NCBI GenBank assembly: GCA_963835705.1
Contig: CAWIGR010000012.1
Span: 248,001 to 312,000 of the forward strand
Length of the DNA stretch: 64,000 nt
Origin: JACVRW01 sp963835705
GTDB lineage: Bacteria; Actinomycetota; Thermoleophilia; Solirubrobacterales; Thermoleophilaceae
Direction: 5' to 3'
Shown here: positions 44,985-54,190 of the stretch, piece by piece
How positions within the stretch are numbered: position 1 is the stretch's first letter
Layout: each line of letters begins with the position of its first letter
The notes under the pieces: model-generated
Seen by the model: the letters and a program-made list of their open reading frames with translations, nothing else
The model's database searches: none
Told to the model about the DNA's origin: nothing
Program-made: the position numbers and the translations under genes

Positions 44985-46280
44985 GCTTTCTCTTTGAAGG
45001 AGGGCCGGCTGTCAAGGGTGGCGGGGCTCGGTCTTGGGTGCTCCCGGCTGGGTGGAGCGGGGGGCTCATTTCTCTTTCGGCGCTGGTTGCGCAGATTGTT
45101 CGTGGGAGCTGTCTCGGCTTCTCAATTCCATGCGGGGCCGTCAGGCGGCCAGAAAGCAGCGGGAGCTTGCCGAGACGTCGGTGCCGCTCGACTGTGAGCG
45201 GGCGGGTTTGAAGGGTTGGTGGCGGTTGAGGATGTGCCAGCAGGCGATCAGGATCTTGCGTGCGACGGCGGACTTGGCGGGGTTCTTGCCGGCGCGCTGG
45301 GCGATGCCGGCTGTAGAGCTGGTGCCAGGGGTTGGTCGGCCGCCAGGCGGCGTGGGCGGCTTCGACAGCGGCCCAGCGCAGCGTGCGCGATCCCGCCTTC
45401 GAGAGCGCGCCGGTGCGGGACCGCTCGCCGGACTGGTGCACGCGCGGCGCGAGACCGGCGTAGCCGATCAGCTTGCGCGGCGTCGCGAACCGGGCGACGT
45501 CGCCGATCTCGCTCGCCAAGGTCAGCCCGAGCAGGTCACCGACGCCGGGGATCGTCTTGAGCAGCACGACCCGCTCGCTCGTCTACGGCCGCCTGGCGCA
45601 GCTCGCGTTCGAGTGGCGCGACGCGCTCGTCGAGCAAATCGATCACCGCCAGCGCCTCGGCGATCGAGCGCCGCCACGTCTCGTCGACGCCGCGTTCGGC
45701 GAGCAGCTCCATCGCGTCCGGCTGCGCGCAGCCGCTCGAGCGAGATCCGCAGTCCCCACTGCGTCAGCAGGCCGAAGATCCGGTTCATCGCCGACGCGCG
45801 CAACCGGACGAGGTGCATCCGCCGCCGCAGTTGCTCGCGCAGCGCCCGCTCCTCGAGCGACGGCAGCCAGAGCGCCGGCACCAAGTCGCGGCGGCAGAGC
45901 TCGGCAAGCACCCGCGCGTCGACCTTGTCGGTCTTGCAGGCCAGCGGCGCGACGTCGCGGACCTTGCGCGCGTGCGCGACCTGCACCTCGCCAGCCGGCC
46001 GCCGCCAGCTGATCGTGGACCCAGACCGCGCCGCTCATCATCTCGACGCACGCTCGGACATCGATGCCGAGCTTCAGAACGAGCCTGGCGAGCCCGTCCT
46101 CGTCGGCCAGCAACGACCCCCTCGCCGCCGATCGCACCGCCCTCGCCAAGCGCACACCACGCCGCCCGTCGATACGCCCAATCGATCCCGACATACTGCA
46201 TCGCAGGGCCTCCCTTCGCGGGTTGAGCTACAGACCAACGCTCAGTCTGCTGGGAGGCCCTCCTTCATGACATTCCATGC
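44985..46280 (-). mobile_element. IS110-family (IS1111-type) element, copy 1
   Basis: 1,296 bp, minus orientation, bounded by the limits of identity with the second copy (48841-50130). Subterminal inverted repeats GAAGGAGGGCC / GGCCCTCCTTC are present as in copy 2. The transposase is frameshifted. Outer flanks contain phrases of the dispersed repeat (AAAGCGACAGCGCG just outside the right end). Confidence 0.85.
45141..46201 (-). pseudogene. IS110-family transposase, several frameshifts
   Basis: Same protein as the intact copy at 48920. It opens MQYVGIDWAYRRAAWCALGE at 46201 but is broken within the first 40 residues, again near 45690 and near 45285. Segments KTDKVDARVLAELCRRDLVP and TIPGVGDLLGLTLASEIGDV are clear. 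Inactive as read; movement could still occur in trans. Confidence 0.85.
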
Positions 46281-46355
46281 GAAGGAGCCGTTGCTGCTTA
46301 AGTGCCGCTTTGCGCGATAAGCGCAAGCGACGGCGCCACGCGTGAGACGCCTGCT

Positions 46356-46414
46356 CGTCGTCCAAAGCAGCAGCCGGTCCGTCCGGGCTCGGTGTTGGTG
46401 TCACGCGAAAGCGG
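46356..46414 (+). repeat. Dispersed repeat, short copy
   Basis: CGTCCAAAGCAGCAGCCGGT, then GGGCTCGGTGTTGGTGTCACGCG, matches 36103-36170 in order (CGTCCAAAGCAGCAGTCGGC, GGGCTTTGTGTTGCTATCACGCG). Lies in the 46281-46591 gap, which has no gene. Confidence 0.6.
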
Positions 46415-46591
46415 AAGCGCTACCTGCAGTGGACGTCGACAGGCCAGATCTCGCAGGTAGCGGACCCCCAGGTCGCCACTTACGCAGACGACCCCTTGCG
46501 GAGACGGGTTTCTGTCTCTTGACCTGGAGTGGTTGGAGTGGTAGGCCACGCGGTACAGGCACCTGGACCCGCGCTGTAGAAGGAGATGCCC

Positions 46592-48202
46592 ATGAGGCTC
46601 CGCCGTCGCCCTCTCCGCCGACCGTCTAGTACCGGCGCCTTAAGCACGCCCGTGGTCTTCAGCGGATCGCTTGCGGCTCTCGTGCTCGCCCTCTGCTTGG
46701 TCTTCACCGCCGCGCCTGCCAGGGCGGGCGAGTCACCGTCGGCCGGCGCCGCGGAGATTGGCGACCGGCTCTTCCCCGGCCTCGGCAACGGGGGCTACGA
46801 CGTCCTGCACTATCACCTCGACCTGCGCTACGCGACGAGCGATCCTGCCCAGCCGATCGACGGCACGGCCAGGATCGTGGCGCGCGCGACTCAGGCGCTT
46901 TCGAGCTTCAACCTTGACTTCGGCGGCGACAGCCTGGGCGCGGTCTCCGTCAACCGGCGGGCGGCCGTCTGGACGCGCGACGGGGAGGAGCTGGTCGTGA
47001 CCCCGAAGCGCCCGATTCGCGCAGGCCGTGTCTTCGTCGTCCGGGTGTCGAACTTCACCTCCACGCCGACCGTGCCGAATCCGCAGGACTTCTCGACCAG
47101 CGCGTTCTTCATCACACCGGACGGCTCGGCCACCGCGCCGCAGCCCGACCTGGCCCATCGCATTTTCCCCTCCAACGACCATCCACGCGATAAGGCCAGC
47201 TTTACGTTCCGGTTCGACGTTCCGGCCGGCACAGATGCTGTCGCCAACGGAGTGCTCCTGGATCACAAGATTGACGGCGAGCGCAGCACCTGGACCTATC
47301 TCCAGCGCCAGCCGCTGGCGACCCAGCTCGTTCAGCTCGCGGTCGGCGATTGGGACTTCATCTCACGCGGTCGACATCGCGGCGTGCGGTTCCGCGACAT
47401 CATCGCGCCCAGCCTGACCGCTGTCATAGGTCCGCTGCTGGCGGTCGAGCTCGGCCACCTGGACTGGCTGGAGCCGCACGCCGGCCGTTACCCGTTCGAC
47501 GTGTACGGCTCGCTGGTGGTCGACGCGGAGCTCGGCTTCGCCCTCGAGACGCAGACGTTGTCGATTTTCGACCGGGTGTGGTTCACGGACTTCCCGCAGG
47601 GCCTATGGGATCCCGTGATGCTGCATGAGCTCACGCACCAGTGGTACGGCGACAGCGTCTCGGTCTGGGAGTGGAGCGACCTGTGGCTCAGTGAGGGACA
47701 CGCGAGCTGGTACGAGTTTCTCTACGCAGAAGAGAAGGGCTTCCTCGCGGAGGACACGCTCAACTATCCGGATCCGGTCGGCTACTCGGACTTCGACGAC
47801 CTGATGCGCGCGGTGTACGCTCACGGCGACGAATGGCGCGCACAGTTCGGCCCGGTCGCCCAGCCGGCCAGCGCCGACACGCTCTTCAGCCCGAACGTCT
47901 ACCAAGGCGGCGCCCTGGTGCTCTACGCCTTGCGTCAGACGATCGGCGTGGAAGCGTTCGAGCGGCTCGAGCGGGCGTGGACGGACCGCTACGGCGGTCA
48001 GTCAGCCAGCACCGCCGACTTCATCGCCCTCGCCTCGCGGGTCGCGGGCCGCGACCTGACCGCGTTCCTTGAGGAATGGCTCTACGGCACGACGACGCCG
48101 CCCATGCCGGGTCACCCGGACTGGACGGTGAATCCGGTAGAGCAGCCGGCCCCCATGGCGAGCTCGTTCAAGGCCGGCGGGCGACCCAACGTCCACCGCT
48201 GA
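46592..48202 (+). CDS. Secreted M1-family zinc metallopeptidase
   Basis: 536 residues from ATG 46592, which has GAAGGAG 6 bases upstream; the ATG at 46586 directly abuts that site and is less likely. Basic N-region and signal peptide to ~45 (FTAAPARAG). Aminopeptidase-N-like beta domain, then HELTHQWYGDSV with the third zinc ligand Glu in LWLSEGHASWYE. The usual GXMEN exopeptidase motif is not obvious, reading ELGFALETQT here. Extracellular peptide hydrolysis. Confidence 0.92.
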   Translation: MRLRRRPLRRPSSTGALSTPVVFSGSLAALVLALCLVFTAAPARAGESPSAGAAEIGDRLFPGLGNGGYDVLHYHLDLRYATSDPAQPIDGTARIVARATQALSSFNLDFGGDSLGAVSVNRRAAVWTRDGEELVVTPKRPIRAGRVFVVRVSNFTSTPTVPNPQDFSTSAFFITPDGSATAPQPDLAHRIFPSNDHPRDKASFTFRFDVPAGTDAVANGVLLDHKIDGERSTWTYLQRQPLATQLVQLAVGDWDFISRGRHRGVRFRDIIAPSLTAVIGPLLAVELGHLDWLEPHAGRYPFDVYGSLVVDAELGFALETQTLSIFDRVWFTDFPQGLWDPVMLHELTHQWYGDSVSVWEWSDLWLSEGHASWYEFLYAEEKGFLAEDTLNYPDPVGYSDFDDLMRAVYAHGDEWRAQFGPVAQPASADTLFSPNVYQGGALVLYALRQTIGVEAFERLERAWTDRYGGQSASTADFIALASRVAGRDLTAFLEEWLYGTTTPPMPGHPDWTVNPVEQPAPMASSFKAGGRPNVHR

Positions 48203-48840
48203 ACCGCTCCATGATGCGCCCGCCGGCCATGACCGGCGGGCGCCGCCCGAGCCGCTGTCGGCTGCTCGGCGATCCGTGGGGAAGTGCGGGCGGCCGCACC
48301 GGCTCCTCCAGCCTGGCATCAGCAACGGGCCGCCTTCCGACTGCAGACGCTCCCGACGGTCTGAAATGCGTTCTGATATGTGGCTGGAAGGAATCAACGT
48401 AGCCCTAGGCGCCTACGGCGCAAGAAGCTTGTCGATAACTTGCGCGCCCGCTCGACGCGTCGGTGGCATCCGGACGACTTCGTGGAACCCTTCGGCACCA
48501 CTCGGGCCAAGGCCTACCTACTCGGCACCGGTAGACGGACCAGCGGCCGGCCGACCGAGAAGCGCGCGCCACCGGCTCTGAGCCACCTACTGCTCTCGCT
48601 CTTTCCGCGCGGGGGCGCGTGAGGCTATCGACCGCGGGCCCAGAGTGCCGCAACCGCCCGGATGGACCTACTGGAGAGGCGGCTCGCGTTGCGGCGCCAC
48701 TGAGTGCTTGCTCCATTCCAAGCCGCGAGCCTCACTCGGCGGTAGGCATCCAAGAGCGCAGGGCCAGCACCTTCGGGCAAGGTCACAATGCGCGAACAGG
48801 ACCAGTAACGGCGCCCACACGATCCGCGGACTGCCGCCTT
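48203..48840. other. Intergenic; possible gene fragment
   Basis: A plus frame at 48420-48570 reads KKLVDNLRARSTRRWHPDDF and AKAYLLGTGRRTSG and might be a relic; no start. The last 30 bp (GCGGACTGCCGCCTTGCATGG) match the dispersed repeat at 51832-51853. Confidence 0.35.
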
Positions 48841-48919
48841 GCATGGAATGTCGTGAAGGAGGGCCTCCCAGCAGACTGAGTGTTGGTCTGTAGATCAACC
48901 CGCGAGGGGAGGCCCCGCT

Positions 48920-49975
48920 ATGCAGTATGTCGGGCTTGACTGGGCGTATCGACGGGCGTCGTGGTGTGCGCTGGGGGAGGGCGGCGCGATCGCCGGCGAG
49001 GGTGTGGTGCCGGCGGACGCGGACGGTCTCGCGCGGCTCGTTCTGACGCTCGGCACGGATGTGTGGGCGTGCGTGGAGATGATGAGCGGCGCGGCCTGGG
49101 TCCGCGACCAGCTGTCCGCGGCCGGCTGGAGGGTGCAGGTCGCGCATGCGCGCAAGGTTCGTGACGTGGCGCCGCTCGCTTGCAAGACCGACAGGGTCGA
49201 CGCGCGCGTGCTCGCCGAACTCTGTCGCCGCGACCTAGTGCCGTCGTTGTGGGTGCCGTCGCTCGATGAGCGGGCGCTGCGCGAGCGGCTGCGCCGGCGG
49301 ATGCACCTGGTCCGCCTGCGGGCGTCGGCGATGAACCGGATCTTCGGGCTGCTCACCCAGTGGGGGCCGCGCATCTCGCTCGACCGGCTGCGCGCCGACG
49401 ACGCGATGCAAGTGCTTGCCGACCGCGGCGTCGAGGAGACCTGGCGCCGCTCGATCGCCGAGGCGCTTGCCGTCATCGAGCTGTTCGACGAGCGCCTCGT
49501 CCCGCTCGAGCGCGAGCTGCGCCAGACCGCGAAAGCCGACGCGCGCGTCGTGCTGCTGAAGACGATCCCCGGCGTCGGTGACCTGCTCGGCTTGACGCTC
49601 GCCAGCGAGATCGGCGACGTCAGCCGCTTCTCCACGCCGCGCAAGCTGATCGGCTACGCCGGCCTCGCTCCGCGCGTCAACCAGTCCGGCGACCGCTCAC
49701 GCACAGGAGCGCTGTCGAAAGCCGGATCGCGCACGCTGCGCTGGGCCGCCGTCGAAGCGGCACACGCCGCTTGGAGGCCGACCTACCCCTGGCACCAGCA
49801 CTACAGCGAGCTCGTCAAGCGCGCCGGCAAGAACCCCGCCAAGTCCTCGGTCGCCCGGAAGATCCTCACTGCCTGCTGGCACATCCTCAACCGCCAACAA
49901 CCTTTCAAGCCCGCCCGCTCCCAGACGAGCGGCCCCGACCTCTCGGCAAGCTCCAGCTGCTTTCTGGCCGCCTGA
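48920..49975 (+). CDS. IS110-family transposase
   Basis: 351 residues from ATG 48920. N-terminal DEDD RuvC-like domain: Asp7 in GLDWAYRR, Glu in CVEMMSGA, and the Asp pair in CKTDRVDARVLAELC. C-terminal Tnp_20 domain: TIPGVGDLLGLTLASEIGD, RKLIGYAGLAPRVNQSG and the candidate nucleophile Ser in GALSKAGSRTLRWA. IS110 recombinases use a structured element-encoded RNA to choose donor and target. Complete and probably active. Confidence 0.95.
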   Translation: MQYVGLDWAYRRASWCALGEGGAIAGEGVVPADADGLARLVLTLGTDVWACVEMMSGAAWVRDQLSAAGWRVQVAHARKVRDVAPLACKTDRVDARVLAELCRRDLVPSLWVPSLDERALRERLRRRMHLVRLRASAMNRIFGLLTQWGPRISLDRLRADDAMQVLADRGVEETWRRSIAEALAVIELFDERLVPLERELRQTAKADARVVLLKTIPGVGDLLGLTLASEIGDVSRFSTPRKLIGYAGLAPRVNQSGDRSRTGALSKAGSRTLRWAAVEAAHAAWRPTYPWHQHYSELVKRAGKNPAKSSVARKILTACWHILNRQQPFKPARSQTSGPDLSASSSCFLAA

Positions 49976-50108
49976 CGGCCCCGCATGGAATTGAGAAGCC
50001 GAGACAGCTCCCACGAACAATCTGCGCCACCAGCGCCGAAAGAGAAATGAGCGACCCGCTCACCTCAGACGGGAGCACCAACGACCGCGCGCCGCCAGCT
50101 TGACAGCC
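49976..50108 (+). ncRNA. Candidate bridge/seek RNA of the IS1111-type element
   Basis: 133 nt of non-coding DNA between the transposase stop and the right subterminal repeat, where IS1111-group elements encode their guide RNA. The first ~75 nt match copy 1 with one difference; the next ~50 nt (50051-50100) differ at a dozen positions plus an indel, while the end is again identical. That clustering fits a specificity loop. The fold was not computed. Confidence 0.5.
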
Positions 50109-50130
50109 GGCCCTCCTTCAAAGAGAAAGC

Positions 50131-50443
50131 AGGAGCGCGCGCTCGGCTATTTTGGACTCGGAGCCGATGCTGCTCTCTGAGCGGGTCCGCCGGTCCCGTC
50201 TGGCCAGGAGGGAGCGCGAGCACATCCTTGACTTTCCCCCCCGGAAGAGGAGAGTGGGTCCCGCCTCGAGGCAGCGTTCTCGGTCGGGATTGACCGAGGG
50301 GGCGACTAGGAAGGCGGGCTCGTGCTGATTCCCGCAGCCCAGGCTGCGCAGCGTCGACGTTCTAGCCGTCGTTGGCGCGCACTGCACGGATCGGTGAGCC
50401 CGGCGTCGCCCTGTTATGGCGCGCCCGACCGACGGAGGTCAAC
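50131..50443. other. Intergenic, nothing recognised
   Basis: About 310 bp with GC-rich phrases loosely like the repeat family (GGAGCGCGCGCTCGG); no gene. Confidence 0.3.
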
Positions 50444-50920
50444 ATGAGCACTGGCGAGAGCACCGGTAACTCGACGGAGGTCCCGGAAGTGGGGACGATC
50501 GACATGAAGCTCGAGGTGGTGACGTTGCCCGTCTCCGACGTCGATCGGGCAAAGAGCTTCTACCAGAGCCTCGGATGGCGGCTGGACGCAGACCTGGCCG
50601 CCGGCGACGACTTCCGAGCGGTGCAGTTCACGCCGCCCCGCTCGCAGTGCTCGATCCACTTCGGCACGGGCATCACCACAGACGAGCCTGGCTCGCTTCA
50701 GGGTTTGGAGCTGGTGGTCGAGGACATCGACGCCGCCCGGGCCGATCTCATCAGCCGCGGCGTGGACGTCAGCGAGGTGTTCGAGCAGCGGCCCCCGGGC
50801 CTCGAGTCGGTACCAGGGCGCTCGTATTTCGCGCTCGCGTCGTTCAGCGATCCGGATGGCAACGGCTGGCTGCTCCAAGAGGTCACAACCCGGCTCCCCG
50901 GCCGGGAATGGGAGGACTGA
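50444..50920 (+). CDS. VOC (glyoxalase/bleomycin-resistance fold) protein
   Basis: 158 residues from ATG 50444 with GGAGG 5 bases upstream. Acidic N-tail, then MKLEVVTLPVSDVDRAKSFYQSLGWRLDAD, GLELVVEDIDAARADLISRG and SFSDPDGNGWLLQEV. The classic single VOC domain with the end Glu. Metal ligand set is incomplete, so the reaction is unknown. One base separates it from the next small gene. Confidence 0.9.
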   Translation: MSTGESTGNSTEVPEVGTIDMKLEVVTLPVSDVDRAKSFYQSLGWRLDADLAAGDDFRAVQFTPPRSQCSIHFGTGITTDEPGSLQGLELVVEDIDAARADLISRGVDVSEVFEQRPPGLESVPGRSYFALASFSDPDGNGWLLQEVTTRLPGREWED

Positions 50921-50921
50921 G

Positions 50922-51122
50922 ATGGACGTCGCTTCGCTGGCCGAGCTGTTGCACGAGACGGCCGAGCACCACGACCGCTTCGAGAAGGCCGCGCCACCGC
51001 ACGACTGGTGGGACTGGTACGCCGCCTACCTGAGCGCGCGCGAGCAGGGGAGCAGCCCGGACGAGGCCGACGCGGCCGCCGACCGCTACATGGCGGAGGT
51101 CAAGCACGTCGTCGCCGGGTGA
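50922..51122 (+). CDS. Small helical protein linked to VOC gene
   Basis: 66 residues from ATG 50922, one base after the VOC stop, with GGAGG about 6 bases upstream inside the VOC gene. LLHETAEHHDRFEKAAPPHDWWDWYAAYLSAREQGSSPDEAD. This short acidic Trp-rich protein is often found behind VOC genes in Actinobacteria. Role unknown. Confidence 0.8.
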   Translation: MDVASLAELLHETAEHHDRFEKAAPPHDWWDWYAAYLSAREQGSSPDEADAAADRYMAEVKHVVAG

Positions 51123-51224
51123 CCCTGGCACTCGTCGCATGACCGGAGGCCCGGCACCCGGCCGGGTCTCCGGTGAAGCCGAAGCATCGTCGCTCATACG
51201 CTCGGCTCCACGCTCGGTTCGGCA

Positions 51225-51360
51225 TCGGTGCACCGAGCGCGCTGTCGCTTTGGACGAAAGCCGCTAGTCCGCAGCCCGCTAACGCCTTGCATGGATACCA
51301 GCCTCCGCTCGGCCGCGACCTCGCAAGCAGCCGACTGCGAAAGCGAAGCTGTTCGAGCGG
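51225..51360 (-). repeat. Dispersed repeat copy
   Basis: Reverse complement carries TGGTATCCATGCAAGGCG, GCGGGCTGCGGACTAGCG and CTTTCGTCCAAAGCGACAGC in the same order as 36060-36120. The AAAGCGACAGCGCG phrase also flanks the right end of IS110 copy 1. Confidence 0.65.
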
Positions 51361-51385
51361 GCAGTGTGTTCGTAGGCTTACGACA

Positions 51386-51733
51386 GTGAAGGAGCCTGCG
51401 CCGGAGATCCTCCGCAAAGGTGCCGTCGTCCACATCGCCGGCGAGCCTCACAACGGTTCAGCGGCTGCTTCCGCCTATGCAATTGCGTTCGTCGACCTTC
51501 GGTTCGACGACGGACATGTGGAGCGCTGGCTTGGCAGTGGTTCGCTTCGGGACGATCCGTCGGATCCGGTGCCTTACTCCAAACTGGTTGCGTGGGGCGC
51601 CGACGTCGCCGCCGAACACTCGATGGACGCCGACCTCGGAATGTCGTTCTCCAACGTCAATCGGCAAGCGCTCTCTGATGCGCCGATCGAGATCGTGTTC
51701 CAGTGGAGAGCGAAGTTGCCTGCGTTTGACTAG
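51386..51733 (+). CDS. Unknown protein (DLRFDDGHVERWLG family)
   Basis: 115 residues from GTG 51386. AIAFVDLRFDDGHVERWLGS and AEHSMDADLGMSFSNVN. No domain recognised. A second, truncated relative lies at 59985-60127, so this is a small local family. Confidence 0.55.
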   Translation: MKEPAPEILRKGAVVHIAGEPHNGSAAASAYAIAFVDLRFDDGHVERWLGSGSLRDDPSDPVPYSKLVAWGADVAAEHSMDADLGMSFSNVNRQALSDAPIEIVFQWRAKLPAFD

Positions 51734-51829
51734 CCTCGCCCGCTACGGCGCGGCCGGAGGTGCTCACGTCGTCAGTCAGCAAAGCGAAGCGCCGCCGAGG
51801 TCGTCGACGGCCCATACCGGAAGCGACCC

Positions 51830-51930
51830 GCGGACTGCTGCTTTGCATGGAAACCGGCACTGAGTGCAGGCCTGCGGCCGCTAGTGCTTCCAGGCGAAAG
51901 CAGCAGTCAGGGCGGGCCGGGCATCTCGTG
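51830..51930 (-). repeat. Dispersed repeat copy
   Basis: Reverse complement: CTGACTGCTGCTTTCGCCTGG, then GTGCCGGTTTCCATGCAAAGCAGC. Matches the TCCATGCAA block of the other copies. On the plus strand CGCGGACTGCTGCTTTGCATGG equals the left flank of IS110 copy 2 with a few changes. The surrounding 51734-52009 has no gene. Confidence 0.6.
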
Positions 51931-52009
51931 CTCGGCCGTGCCGGTGCCGTAGAGGACCGCTTCGCGGCGCCTCTACGCCCCGTTGTTGCTGCGTTAGGCT
52001 TTCCGGCGG

Positions 52010-52897
52010 ATGAGACGCGTTGCGCTCGCCCTGGTGATTCTGGCTCTGACGGCCTCCAGCGCTGCGGCTCAGGCGCCGAACGGTTCATCGACGGGTGACC
52101 GTGTGGTGATCACCGGTCCGGTCACGATCGACCGCGGCGAGACCGCCGACGATGTGGTGGTGATCGACGGTGACGTGTCAGTGGCGGGCAGGGTCCGCGG
52201 GGACCTTGTCGTGGTGAGCGGCAAGCTGAGGATCTCCGGGACAGTGGACGGAGACGCGGTGGCCGTCGCCGACCGTGCGACGCTCGCGTCCGGCGCCCGC
52301 GTCGAGGGGGACCTCATCTACGGCGACGAGCGGCCGGTGGTGCCCGCCGGAGCGACGGTCGAAGGCGATATCGACCGCGTGAGCGTCGACGAGATCACCG
52401 ACCCAGGCGGCTTTATCGGAGCGGCCGCGCTGTGGGTCGCCGTTTCCGTGTCCGCGCTGATTCTCGGGCTGCTGCTCCTGTGGCTGGCGCCGCGGGCGCT
52501 GGAAGCCGCCTTCGCGGCGGCGAGCAACAGCATCGGCGCGACGATCGGTTGGGGTCTCCTGTTGTTCTTCGGCCTGCCGATTCTCGCCGTGATCGCCCTC
52601 GTGACGCTCGTGGGAATTCCGCTAGGGGTGGCGTTGCTGCTCGCGCTGCTGCCGCTGTACGCAATCGGATACACCACGAGCGCTTGGCTTCTCGGCCGTC
52701 GCCTCCTCGGCCCGCCGCGCGGACGTGTGCTCGCCTTTCTCGCTGGGCTAGCCATCCTGCGTGTGCTGGCGATCATCCCCATCGTCGGCGGAATCGTGTG
52801 GTTCGCCGCCACGGTGGTCGGCCTCGGTGCATTGCTCGTCGCCACCTGGCGAGCGCGGCGCGACTACCCCGAGCGAGCCCGCCCCGCGCCGGCCTGA
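52010..52897 (+). CDS. Polymer-forming (bactofilin-like) membrane protein
   Basis: 295 residues from ATG 52010. Signal peptide 1-21. A beta-solenoid stretch ~30-120 with the repeats DRGETADDVVVIDGDVSVAG, VRGDLVVVSGKLRISGTVDG and VEGDLIYGD, then three to four transmembrane helices (~135-280) with LGLLLLWLAPRALEA. The N-terminal domain faces outside. Resembles polymer-forming cytoskeletal family proteins with membrane C-termini; possible role in envelope organisation. Confidence 0.85.
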   Translation: MRRVALALVILALTASSAAAQAPNGSSTGDRVVITGPVTIDRGETADDVVVIDGDVSVAGRVRGDLVVVSGKLRISGTVDGDAVAVADRATLASGARVEGDLIYGDERPVVPAGATVEGDIDRVSVDEITDPGGFIGAAALWVAVSVSALILGLLLLWLAPRALEAAFAAASNSIGATIGWGLLLFFGLPILAVIALVTLVGIPLGVALLLALLPLYAIGYTTSAWLLGRRLLGPPRGRVLAFLAGLAILRVLAIIPIVGGIVWFAATVVGLGALLVATWRARRDYPERARPAPA

Positions 52898-52980
52898 ACG
52901 GCCTTCTCGGGAGCGAAGCGCCTCGAAGCGGTTTCCGTGGGCACGGGAGCCCGTCGCCGCGAGCCTGGGTCCCGCTCCCT

Positions 52981-53394
52981 CTAAGCGGCAGCGGGGATGG
53001 CGCCGATCTGCTGCAGCATCGACAGGAAGTCGGCGACGTTCCAACGCTCGGCGATCCGCCCGTCGCCCCCGAAGCGCAGGATCGTGATGACTTCCACCGA
53101 GATCGAGCGGTGGCTCGCCGCGACGCCCATGAGTTCGCCCTCGTGGGTTCCAGTGATGGTCAGGCGCGCCGCGGCCTGGTCGCCGGCCTCGAACGCGTCG
53201 CCGAGCGCGAGTCGGGCGTCCGGGACGGCCTCCCAGAACCCGGCGAAGAAGTCACCGAGGGTGGCCGCATCGTCGACTCCCTCCGGGAAGCCGTGGAGCT
53301 TCACGTCCGGGAGGTAGCCGGCCACGTACCGGTCCCGGTCATGCGCATTCCACGCGTCGACGGCGGCACCCAGGACGGCAAGGTTGGCAGCCAT
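52981..53394 (-). CDS. SnoaL-like (NTF2-fold) protein
   Basis: 137 residues from ATG 53394. LGAAVDAWNAHDRDRYVAGY, FFAGFWEAVPDARLALGDAF, HEGELMGVAASHRSISVEVI and the end SMLQQIGAIP. Same subfamily as 33050-33463 (both end L-x-Q-x-G). Function unknown; probably a small-molecule-binding cone-shaped dimer. Confidence 0.88.
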   Translation of the reverse strand: MAANLAVLGAAVDAWNAHDRDRYVAGYLPDVKLHGFPEGVDDAATLGDFFAGFWEAVPDARLALGDAFEAGDQAAARLTITGTHEGELMGVAASHRSISVEVITILRFGGDGRIAERWNVADFLSMLQQIGAIPAAA

Positions 53395-53479
53395 TTCGGG
53401 GTCTCCTCTGAGCGGGTTCGTGCGACGCTACTCCTTCCGTCAAGGAGCGGCAAGGTCGAATCGGGGCGCGGCCGCTCGC

Positions 53480-53580
53480 TTGTCGTGCAGCGACCCGTAG
53501 CTGCTGCTTTGAGGCAGAAGCGAGAGTGCCGGGCCGACGGACCCAGCTGTCGAGTTGGACAAGAAGCGGCACTCCGCAAG
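53480..53580 (-). repeat. Dispersed repeat copy
   Basis: Reverse complement has GTCCAACTCGACAGCTGGGT, CCGTCGGCCCGGCACTCTCG and CTTCTGCCTCAAAGCAGCAG, matching 32925-33000. The gap 53395-53709 has no gene. Confidence 0.6.
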
Positions 53581-53709
53581 GTGGGGCGGCCCGGTCCGGC
53601 GCTTTTTCGGCCGGTGGCCGACAGCGCCTCTTATTTTCCGGACCGATGCAGTGCAGACCTTTTTTTCCACAGCGAGGTAACACTCCGCCTGTTCTGCTGA
53701 CGTCCCAGG

Positions 53710-54081
53710 TTGGTACCCCACCCAAGCGGCCGGTGCGCACGCCGGTGGCAGCGCGGAGCATGGCTCCGGGCCGCGGCCGTCCTGCTCGTGGTGCTGGCCG
53801 TGGTGCCCGGTGCTGCTGAGGCAGTCACGCGGAAGCAGGCAGCGCGAGAGATGCGTGACTGCCTTCGATCCCACGACTGGCGAGCGCGTACCGTCGCCGG
53901 GATCGAGGTCCGAGCCCGGAGCCCTTGGCGGCGAAACCGGATCCCACACCGGGTGCGCTACTCGGTTGCGTTCAACGGGGCCGAGCCGCACGTGTTCCCG
54001 ATCTCGGTGATCTACGGCACGCCGACTCGCAGCGAGCGCCGCACGCTACGCCGCTGCCAACGGAACGCGCTGCGCGACTGA
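53710..54081 (+). CDS. Small exported basic protein, unknown
   Basis: Up to 123 residues; the TTG at 53710 is only one of the possible starts. A hydrophobic signal (LRAAAVLLVVLAVVPGAAEA) at ~20-40, then AREMRDCLRSHDWRARTVAG and VRYSVAFNGAEPHVFPISVI. Two Cys could form a disulfide. No domain known. Confidence 0.5.
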   Translation: MVPHPSGRCARRWQRGAWLRAAAVLLVVLAVVPGAAEAVTRKQAAREMRDCLRSHDWRARTVAGIEVRARSPWRRNRIPHRVRYSVAFNGAEPHVFPISVIYGTPTRSERRTLRRCQRNALRD

Positions 54082-54190
54082 GCCAGATTGGAGCGAGGCG
54101 CGCCCCCCGTGGCGAGTTGCGCGGCAGATAGCCCTTTCCCCCTCTCGCATCTCGTTGGGCGAATTGGAGTAGCCGAGACAGTCGCGCGGC

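Larger units (their letters stand above)
48841..50130 (+). mobile_element. IS110-family (IS1111-type) element, copy 2, intact
   Basis: 1,290 bp with an intact transposase. Subterminal inverted repeats GAAGGAGGGCC (48855-48865) and GGCCCTCCTTC (50109-50119) place it in the IS1111 group. Left flank resembles the repeat phrase CGCGGACTGCTGCTTTGCATGG, so the target seems to be within a dispersed repeat copy. Confidence 0.88.

Noticed and set aside
53710..53860. Longer start choices or alternative genes here
   Set aside because: No ribosome site distinguishes them; only the signal-peptide frame is kept, with low confidence.
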